A DNA stretch of 6,336 bases, taken from Myxococcota bacterium (GTDB lineage Bacteria; Myxococcota; Polyangia; GCA-2747355; JAKLHH01). Shown piece by piece: positions 1-4,929 of this stretch. The notes beneath the pieces were generated by a model. The model searched no databases and was not told the DNA's origin. It saw only the letters and a list, made by a program, of their open reading frames with translations. The position numbers and the translations under genes are program-made. The stretch spans positions 1 through 6,336 of the forward strand of contig JAKLHH010000464.1 of NCBI GenBank assembly GCA_022710245.1. Reading direction: 5' to 3'. Numbering within the stretch: the first letter of the stretch is position 1; each line of letters opens with the position of its first letter.

Positions 1-51
1 AGGGACAGCCAGGGCCGCTCCGAGGACGGGCCTGTCGGGGTACACGGCCAC
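1..51 (-). CDS. N-terminal fragment of a probable Nudix hydrolase (partial, runs off left edge)
   Basis: On the minus strand, a GTG codon at 51-49 opens a frame that stays open to the window edge and reads VAVYPDRPVLGAALAVP. This resembles the first strand of many Nudix hydrolases, which often begin with a Y-P-(D/E)-R-P-hydrophobic-G segment before the strand leading to the Nudix box. The Nudix box itself would lie outside the window, so the family call rests on only 17 residues. The next GTG (45-43) is an equally plausible start and gives a start of type M-Y-P-D-R-P. An in-frame stop lies at 96-94, so the gene cannot begin inside the amylase gene by much. A purine-rich GGAGGAG at 72-66 is 14 bases from the first GTG, longer than usual. 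The gene would be third in the leftward unit, 34 bases after the amylase stop. It could also be chance open frame. Confidence 0.4.
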   Translation of the reverse strand, partial: MAVYPDRPVLGAALAVP

Positions 52-90
52 GCTCTCGTCGCGCTCTCCTCCGAGGACGGGCCGGTCAGG
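18..90. repeat. Pair of 22-base direct repeats spaced 51 bases
   Basis: The copies lie at 18-39 and 69-90. They share a perfect 15-base core, CTCCGAGGACGGGCC, followed by seven more positions with two mismatches. The offset is 51 bases, exactly 17 codons. On the minus strand both copies read P-D-R-P-V-L-G in the same frame. The inner copy is inside the presumed start of the Nudix-like gene. The outer copy overlaps the amylase stop codon and supplies the GGAGGAG purine tract. The intervening bases do not look repeated. Confidence 0.75.
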
Positions 91-1561
91 AGCTCAGCGA
101 GAAGACCGAGGCGCCCCAGGGGGGCACGTCGAGGTACAGCCCTCGTCCGAGCAGCTCCGTGCCGTCCCGGTCGTGGACGGCGCCGCCGAGCAGATCCTCC
201 AGCCGCACCTCGCGGTCCTCGAACTCGGGGAACGGGAGCCGCACGGTGCACTGGCTCTGGTGATCGGCGTAGTTGACGGCCACCAGCAGCCGCTCTTCGC
301 CGGGCCCCTCCCAGGCGGAGACGACGAAGCAGTCCGAGGTCCAGTTGCCGTCCCAGGCGGGCGAGCAGTCGAGCAGCCGCCAGTCCCCCTCGCGCGGCGC
401 GCGCCGCCGCAGGATCGCGAGCAGCCGGTCATAGAACCGCTCCAGCTCCGCGTCGACGGGCTCGTCCGGACCGCGGCCCAGGTGAGGCGAGATCCGCGTC
501 CTCCGCCCCTGCAGCTGACCGTCGTGGAAGAAGCGCAGCCCCGGGCAGAGGAAGGTGATCACCGCGGCGGCCTGGTGGACGGCCAGAGGGAAGGTCGCCG
601 CGGCCCGCGGCTCGTCGTGGTTCTCGAGGAAGCGGGCGAGCCGGGTCTGATAGTCGAGCTCCGCGCGCAGGTGCTCGCGCACCGGACGTGCGTGGCGGTC
701 GCGGAGGCGATCGTAGAGGCGCTTGTCGTAGGCGTAGTCGAAGCCCTGCTGCTGCAGCGTCCACTCGAGGTCCCAGTAGACCTCGGCCATGAAGACGAAG
801 CCGGGAGCGCGCTCGCGCACACGCCGGGTCGCCGTCGGCCAGAAGAGCGGCGCGCGCCGTCCCCAGGTCCGCTCGAAGACGTCCGGCAGGACCAGCATCG
901 CCATGTCGCAGCGGACCCCGTCGCACTGCCCGGAGATCTTCAGCAGCTCGCCGATCATCGCCTCCTGGGTGGCGGGGTTCGCGTAGTCGAGCTGCAGCGT
1001 GTCCGGCCACCCCGGGAAGTACGGATCGCGGCCGTGAGCGAGGAGCCGATCGCGGCCGGCGCCGCTGACGAGGGTGTAGTTGTGCGGGGCGCGGGCGCGC
1101 TCGGCCTCGCTGCCCGCCACGAAGTACTCGGGGTGCGCCAGCGTCCAGGGGTGCCCCAGCCCCAGGTGGTTGGGGACGAAGTCGAGCATGAGCTTGAGGC
1201 CGCGCCGCGAGAGCCGCTCGCGCAGGCGGGCGAGCGCGGCGTCTCCGCCCAGCGCGGCGTGCACGGTGTAGCCGGTGATGGCGAAGCCGGAGCCGGGGAT
1301 GTCGTCGTCGCAGAGGTCGGGGAGCGTCGCGCGGAACTCGGCGAGCCACTCGCGGTTGCTGCGCGAGACGGCCTGCGCCGCCGGGCCCGTCTGCCAGACG
1401 CTGAGCAACCAGACCCAGTCGAAGCCGAGCCGCGCGAGGCGGTCCAGCTCGGCGTCGGTGAGGTCGTCGAGCGTGGCAGGCCGGCCGAGGGCGCGGGAGA
1501 GCTGCGTCAGCCGGACTCGGGTGTTGAGCTGGTAGAGCGAGGGATAGCGAGCGGTCGTCAT
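86..1561 (-). CDS. GH13 alpha-amylase-family glycoside hydrolase, cytoplasmic
   Basis: This 491-residue protein has the hallmarks of a retaining alpha-glucan-active enzyme of family GH13, which cleaves or transfers alpha-glucosidic bonds. Seen in order: strand beta-2 region L-G-F-D-W-V-W-L (about 45-52); region I DFVPNH (127-132); a short domain B (about 134-188); region II GVRCD with nucleophile D219 and the invariant arginine R217; region III MAEVYW with acid/base E260; region IV ENHD with stabiliser D316; and a beta-sandwich C domain (about 412-491). All three catalytic acids are present, so it should be active. There is no signal peptide or membrane segment, so it probably acts in the cytoplasm on glycogen, maltodextrin or a related glucan; the exact substrate cannot be read from the sequence. 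The ATG start is supported by GGAGG just upstream and by the family-like first strand YPSLYQLNTRV. It lies 65 bases after the NTE-like gene on the same strand, probably co-transcribed with it. The frame stays open well upstream, but that part is another frame of the NTE-like gene. Confidence 0.93.
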   Translation of the reverse strand: MTTARYPSLYQLNTRVRLTQLSRALGRPATLDDLTDAELDRLARLGFDWVWLLSVWQTGPAAQAVSRSNREWLAEFRATLPDLCDDDIPGSGFAITGYTVHAALGGDAALARLRERLSRRGLKLMLDFVPNHLGLGHPWTLAHPEYFVAGSEAERARAPHNYTLVSGAGRDRLLAHGRDPYFPGWPDTLQLDYANPATQEAMIGELLKISGQCDGVRCDMAMLVLPDVFERTWGRRAPLFWPTATRRVRERAPGFVFMAEVYWDLEWTLQQQGFDYAYDKRLYDRLRDRHARPVREHLRAELDYQTRLARFLENHDEPRAAATFPLAVHQAAAVITFLCPGLRFFHDGQLQGRRTRISPHLGRGPDEPVDAELERFYDRLLAILRRRAPREGDWRLLDCSPAWDGNWTSDCFVVSAWEGPGEERLLVAVNYADHQSQCTVRLPFPEFEDREVRLEDLLGGAVHDRDGTELLGRGLYLDVPPWGASVFSLSS

Positions 1562-1565
1562 CGAG

Positions 1566-1570
1566 CCTCC
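1566..1570 (-). promoter_or_regulatory. Ribosome binding site of the GH13 gene
   Basis: The minus strand reads GGAGG, then CTCG, then ATG. The four-base spacing is slightly short but usable. This site decides the start, because the same frame stays open for more than a kilobase upstream. Confidence 0.75.
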
Positions 1571-1611
1571 AGTCTGCCGTGGCGGCGTCTGCTCCGAAAG
1601 GCGTGATCGAG

Positions 1612-1625
1612 CGGGCTCGCGCCCG
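1612..1625 (-). promoter_or_regulatory. Intercistronic GNRA-capped hairpin after the NTE-like gene
   Basis: Read on the transcribed (minus) strand, CGGGC-GCGA-GCCCG forms a perfect five-base-pair G/C stem closed by a GCGA loop, which fits the stable GNRA type. It begins one base after the stop codon of the upstream gene and ends 50 bases before the amylase ATG. No T-run follows, so it does not look like an intrinsic terminator. It may protect or help process the 3' end of the upstream message, or lower expression of the downstream gene. A hairpin with the same core occurs after the other patatin gene (4892-4905). Confidence 0.5.
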
Positions 1626-1626
1626 G

Positions 1627-3549
1627 TCACCTGGCCTGGCCGCCGCGCGCCCAGGGCCGCTCCCACGAGGCGAGCCGCCGGGTGGCGCACTCGTAGCCCG
1701 CCGCGTAGAGCCCGTCGTGGGCGCCCCAGTCGAGCACGCGGAAGCGCTCGACCGGCAGCGGCAGGTAGAGCGAGGCGAGCGGGAGCGAGCTCAGCGTGGC
1801 CCGCTGGCTGCCCACGAGCGAGGAGCGCAGGAGGATCTCGAAGATCTCCGGGCCCGGGCCGGCCCGCGCGCGCAGCGGGTTGAGCCAGCGCGCGAACTCG
1901 AGCAAGCGGCCCGTGGTGCCGCGCGGCACGCTCTCGGCGCTGCCCTCGCCGTAGAGGTTGACGTCCGAGGCGATGATCGCGCCCTCGAAGCGCGCGGCCA
2001 TCACGTCGATCGGCAGGTTGTCGACGACGCCGCCGTCGACGAGCTGGCCGCCCTCCACGCGCTGCGGGGGGAAGATGCCGGGGATGGAGCAGCTGGCGGC
2101 CACCGCGCGCCACAGCTCGCCGCGGTCGTGGACGTGCGCCTCGGCGCGGACGAGGTCGGTGGAGACGCAGAAGAAGGGCAGCCAGAGGTTCTCGATGTCG
2201 AGCCCCCCGAAGTAGGTCTGCAGCACCCGCTCGAGCTTGCGCCCGGCGAGCAGCGCCTGGAAGGGGAGCGTCGGGTCGTAGAGCGCCATGCGGCTGCGGA
2301 AGAGCTCGCGCAGCCGCACCATGATCTCCTCGGCGCTCCAGCCGCGCGCGTAGCCGGCGGCGATGATGGCGCCCATGCTGGTGCCGGCGACGGCGTCGAC
2401 CGGCACCCGCGCGTCCTCGAGAGCCTTCAGCACGCCCACGTGCGCGATGCCGCGGGCGCCGCCGCCGCTCAGCACCACGGCGACGCCGGAGCGGACGAGG
2501 GTGCGAGCGAGCCGCTCGTAGTCCTCGCGCCTTCCCATGCGCACGTGCAGGACGCGAGCGGACCCGGCGGGCCACGCCAGCCTGGGCGCGGCGGGCGTCT
2601 CGGCGTGCTCCGGGTGCACGAGCGCCACGTCGAGGAGCGGCACCTGGTTGCGGCGCAGGAGCCCCTCCACCAGAGGCTGGAGCTCCTCGAGGTGGTCGGG
2701 GCGATCGGCACGCAGGATGACGAGCACCCGATCCGCCTGGCGCAGGCAGCGCTCGCTCCAGGGCACCGAGCGCGTGTCGCACTCGTAGAGGACGAGCTCG
2801 TGCTCGAGCTCGAGCTCCTGGAGGAAGCCGAGCACTCGCTCGCTCCCGGCGTCTGTCGGAGAGAGCGACGAGGCCCCGTCGCCCAGCGCGGCGTCGAGCG
2901 ACTGGCGGGTGACCCGCCCGAGGTCGCGGTAGCGCTCGAGCGCCGCGCAGGCGAGCTCCGAGGCGGCGCGCGCGAAGTAGGGGTCGCGGCCGGGGACGAG
3001 CAGCGCGAGGTTCTGGGCCGCCGCCCGCGGGCGCCTCCAGGTGGTCCACGCCGTCTGGCTGCCGAGCAGCGCGAGGCCTCGCCTGGCCACGCCCTCGGCG
3101 AGCCGCAGCACGAGCTCCGGATGGCGGGCGCCGAGGGCCGCGAAGCGCGCGGCCGTCAGCCGCAGCAGGACCGAGTCGCGGATCGTGAAGACGTCGACGG
3201 GCGTGCTCACTCCGGGCAGCAGGCCGAGCAGGCCGACGCTGTCGCCGCGGTAGGACTCGGCGATGACGCGGTCGCGGCCGCCGCCGGGGGCCGGGGCGAC
3301 GGTGCGGAGCCCGCCGTGGACCACCACGTAGAGGCTGTCGTCGGGCGTCCGTCGATCGACGAGGCGCTGGTCGCCGGCGACGTGCACGAGCTCGCAGGCA
3401 GCCGCGACCTCCGCCACCACCTCAGGCGCGAGCCCCGCGAGGAAGGGCGCGCCCGACAAGAGCGCCGCCAGCTCCGCCGGGGTGGGGCTGCGCCCGCTCG
3501 GGCTCCATGCATCGCGCGTGCTGTCGTCGTCGGCCAAGCTCCCCCCCAC
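1627..3549 (-). CDS. NTE-like protein: cyclic-nucleotide-binding fold plus patatin phospholipase
   Basis: This 640-residue protein resembles bacterial relatives of neuropathy target esterase, which hydrolyse acyl chains of (lyso)phospholipids. About residues 25-160 form a cyclic-nucleotide-binding-like beta barrel (D-S-L-Y-V-V-V-H-G-G at 71-80, R-G-D-S-V-G at 101-106). Residues about 175-345 match the middle region of this family, a degenerate nucleotide-binding-like fold without a Walker A motif; typical are LYECD (254-258) and CLRQADRVLVILR (268-280). The patatin domain begins near 356 with the oxyanion loop GGGARG (362-367), nucleophile S391 in GTSMG and D505 in DGG, so the catalytic dyad is complete. 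There is no signal peptide or clear membrane helix. The start is GTG; it is fixed by a TAG codon four codons upstream in frame and lacks a good Shine-Dalgarno sequence. The sensor domain lacks the usual ligand-contact residues (see findings). It is first in the leftward unit, with the GH13 gene 65 bases downstream. Confidence 0.93.
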   Translation of the reverse strand: MGGSLADDDSTRDAWSPSGRSPTPAELAALLSGAPFLAGLAPEVVAEVAAACELVHVAGDQRLVDRRTPDDSLYVVVHGGLRTVAPAPGGGRDRVIAESYRGDSVGLLGLLPGVSTPVDVFTIRDSVLLRLTAARFAALGARHPELVLRLAEGVARRGLALLGSQTAWTTWRRPRAAAQNLALLVPGRDPYFARAASELACAALERYRDLGRVTRQSLDAALGDGASSLSPTDAGSERVLGFLQELELEHELVLYECDTRSVPWSERCLRQADRVLVILRADRPDHLEELQPLVEGLLRRNQVPLLDVALVHPEHAETPAAPRLAWPAGSARVLHVRMGRREDYERLARTLVRSGVAVVLSGGGARGIAHVGVLKALEDARVPVDAVAGTSMGAIIAAGYARGWSAEEIMVRLRELFRSRMALYDPTLPFQALLAGRKLERVLQTYFGGLDIENLWLPFFCVSTDLVRAEAHVHDRGELWRAVAASCSIPGIFPPQRVEGGQLVDGGVVDNLPIDVMAARFEGAIIASDVNLYGEGSAESVPRGTTGRLLEFARWLNPLRARAGPGPEIFEILLRSSLVGSQRATLSSLPLASLYLPLPVERFRVLDWGAHDGLYAAGYECATRRLASWERPWARGGQAR

Positions 3550-3557
3550 CTCGTCAC

Positions 3558-3586
3558 ACTATGTTGGTCTCGCGTCGGCGGAGCAA
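3558..3586 (-). promoter_or_regulatory. Candidate sigma-70-type promoter for the leftward unit
   Basis: On the minus strand TTGCTC (3586-3581) is followed by a 17-base spacer and CATAGT (3563-3558), a fair match to the TTGACA/TATAAT pattern with ideal spacing. This AT-containing patch stands out from the surrounding GC-rich sequence. Transcription from it would start roughly at 3550-3552, almost at the GTG start codon (3549-3547), which would make the message leaderless or nearly so. This is an inference from motifs only. Confidence 0.4.
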
Positions 3587-3646
3587 CCCGAAAGGCCGGC
3601 GAGACGCGCGGGGAGCTGATCGGCGAGCCGCGCCCTCGCTCCGTGC

Positions 3647-3674
3647 TTGACACGCTCCGACGATGGTCCACGCT
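3647..3674 (+). promoter_or_regulatory. Candidate promoter for the rightward unit
   Basis: A perfect -35 hexamer, TTGACA, lies at 3647-3652. The best -10 match at 16 bases spacing is CACGCT (3669-3674), which keeps only the A at position 2 and the T at position 6. It would leave a leader of about 75-80 bases before the second patatin gene. The weak -10 suggests either a need for an activator or a different sigma factor. The rest of 3550-3759 holds no gene that I can support and no clear operator palindrome. Confidence 0.35.
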
Positions 3675-3749
3675 GAAGCAGCCGCTCGCCAGAGGCAGCG
3701 GCGGGCAGTCCGGCTCACGGATGGTCTAGGCCCGGCGGGTCAGGGGCGT

Positions 3750-3754
3750 GGAGG
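3750..3754 (+). promoter_or_regulatory. Ribosome binding site that sets the start of the second patatin gene
   Basis: GGAGG stands five bases before ATG at 3760. A GTG in the same frame at 3748 overlaps this site and has only a weaker GGGG upstream. The ATG also gives the family-like beginning M-G-K-R-V-A-I-A-C, so it is preferred. Confidence 0.7.
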
Positions 3755-3759
3755 GGAAG

Positions 3760-4869
3760 ATGGGCAAGAGGGTGGCCATCGCCTGTCAGGGGGGCGGCAG
3801 TCAGTGCGCGTTCTCGGCGGGGGTGCTCAAGGCGCTGTTCGCGAGCGGCATCCACCGGCGGGTGCGGATCGTCGGGCTGAGCGGCACCTCCGGCGGCGCC
3901 ATCAACGCCTGCCTCGCCTGGTACGGGCTCCTCAGGCAGGCGAGCGGCGACCCGAGTCCGATCGAGGACAGGATCATCGCCTGCTGGAAGGAGCTCTCCG
4001 CGCAGACCTGGCGCGAGGCGTTCTTCGACCAGGCCGTGGTGCAGACGGTGCGACTGGCCGATCGAGGGGTCCTGCCCACCTTCGCCAGCAGCCCCTCGTC
4101 GATCCCCTCGCGAGCGCTCCAGCAGCTGGCGTCCATGTGGCTCGGGCGGACCGAGTTCACCGATCTGCGCGCGCTCCTGCTCAAGCACATCCAGTTCCCG
4201 GAGCTCGAGCGCCTCGTCACGCCGGAGAGCCCGGTCCTCCTGATCGGCGCGGCCGACGTGCTGACCGGCAACGCCAGGGTCTTCAGCTCCGCCAATCACG
4301 GGCAGATCCCGGTCGAGGCGCTCCTCGCGTCGGCAGCGGTCCCCAGCCTGTTTCCGGCGGTGAAGGTCGATGGGCACTACTTCTGGGACGGCATCTTCTC
4401 CTCGAACCCGCCGGTGACCGCGTTCATCAGGAGACCGCTGATGGGCAGCGAGGCGATCCCCGAGGAGATCTGGATCATCCAGGTCAACCCCTTCGAGTGT
4501 GACGCGGTCCCGGAGATGCCCAACGAGATCCTCGACCGCCGCAACCACATGGCCGGCAACCTCAGCCTGCTCCACGAGCTGGAGCTGGTCGAGATGGTGA
4601 ACCTGCTCATCGAGCAGCAGGCCCTGACCCAGGAGTTCCGCGAGCGGTTCCAGGTCTCCATCACCGAGCCGATCAAGGTGCGCACCATCGGGATGTCGGA
4701 GCAGCTGCGGCGCAGCCTCGACTACCCCACCAAGCTGTCCCGGCAGCCCTCGCTCCTCGGCAGGTTGATCGCCGACGGTGAGGAGCGCGGATGGGCGTTC
4801 CTGCAGGAGCTCGCGGCCGAGGGGGTGGCGGGGGTGGCAGAGGGGCCTGGGCCAGCGCACACGAACTGA
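3760..4869 (+). CDS. Patatin-like phospholipase family protein (GGGSQ subtype)
   Basis: This 369-residue protein, counted from the ATG at 3760, is a patatin-fold Ser/Asp acyl hydrolase. It begins directly with the first strand and oxyanion loop, QGGGSQCAF (10-18). The nucleophile is S44 in GTSGG, followed by a helix with A-I-N-A-C-L-A-W-Y. The second catalytic residue is D210 in W-D-G-I. Both dyad residues are present, so activity on lipid or other acyl esters is likely. The usual arginine of the GGGxRG loop is missing (GGGSQC), and the last motif is DGI rather than DGG or DGA. There is no signal peptide, sensor domain or membrane helix, so it is probably cytoplasmic or peripheral. It shares only the patatin core with the divergent NTE-like protein, so the two are not a recent duplication. 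The porin gene follows 60 bases downstream on the same strand and is probably co-transcribed. Substrate unknown. Confidence 0.92.
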   Translation: MGKRVAIACQGGGSQCAFSAGVLKALFASGIHRRVRIVGLSGTSGGAINACLAWYGLLRQASGDPSPIEDRIIACWKELSAQTWREAFFDQAVVQTVRLADRGVLPTFASSPSSIPSRALQQLASMWLGRTEFTDLRALLLKHIQFPELERLVTPESPVLLIGAADVLTGNARVFSSANHGQIPVEALLASAAVPSLFPAVKVDGHYFWDGIFSSNPPVTAFIRRPLMGSEAIPEEIWIIQVNPFECDAVPEMPNEILDRRNHMAGNLSLLHELELVEMVNLLIEQQALTQEFRERFQVSITEPIKVRTIGMSEQLRRSLDYPTKLSRQPSLLGRLIADGEERGWAFLQELAAEGVAGVAEGPGPAHTN

Positions 4870-4891
4870 CGGCGGGTCCTGGCGGTGGGCC

Positions 4892-4905
4892 TGGGCGAGA
4901 GCCCA
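4892..4905 (+). promoter_or_regulatory. Intercistronic GNRA-capped hairpin after the second patatin gene
   Basis: TGGGC-GAGA-GCCCA forms a perfect five-base-pair stem with a GAGA (GNRA) loop, 22 bases after the patatin stop and 24 bases before the porin ATG. A competing stem, GTGGGC (4885-4890) with GCCCAC (4901-4906), uses the same right arm, so two alternative folds are possible. There is no T-run. The core GGGC-GNGA-GCCC is shared with the hairpin after the NTE-like gene, in the same orientation relative to transcription. Confidence 0.5.
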
Positions 4906-4920
4906 CGAGGGGTCGAGAAC

Positions 4921-4924
4921 GGAG
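4921..4924 (+). promoter_or_regulatory. Ribosome binding site of the porin gene
   Basis: GGAG lies five bases before ATG at 4930. A GTG at 4885 in the same frame would add 15 residues ahead of the signal peptide and lies inside the intercistronic hairpin region, so it is rejected as the start. Confidence 0.65.
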
Positions 4925-4929
4925 CGCGC

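Noticed and set aside
173..1606. Long plus-strand open frame opposite the amylase gene (477 residues).
   Set aside because: Antisense frame kept open by high GC; low-complexity, no recognisable motif, while the opposite strand has all GH13 motifs.
1562..3049. Upstream extension of the amylase frame on the minus strand (987 residues in total).
   Set aside because: The extension is Arg/Ala/Pro-rich without domain features and is an alternate frame of the NTE-like gene, whose own frame carries all patatin motifs. The ATG at 1561 with GGAGG is the true start.
3681..3702. Hairpin GCCGCT with AGCGGC in the leader of the second patatin gene.
   Set aside because: Only six base pairs with a ten-base loop and no flanking support for a riboswitch or attenuator; expected by chance at this GC content.
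1579..3729. Long plus-strand open frame opposite the NTE-like gene (716 residues).
   Set aside because: Same cause: repetitive Ala/Arg/Glu/Gly composition, no domain, mirrors codon bias of the real gene.
3748..3759. GTG at 3748 as start of the second patatin gene.
   Set aside because: It overlaps the GGAGG that serves the ATG at 3760, and adds four residues (M-E-G-K) ahead of the family-like N-terminus.
3663..4502. Plus-strand open frame in another phase, starting in the divergent control region (279 residues).
   Set aside because: It overlaps the second patatin gene out of frame, has no ribosome binding site and no recognisable motif.
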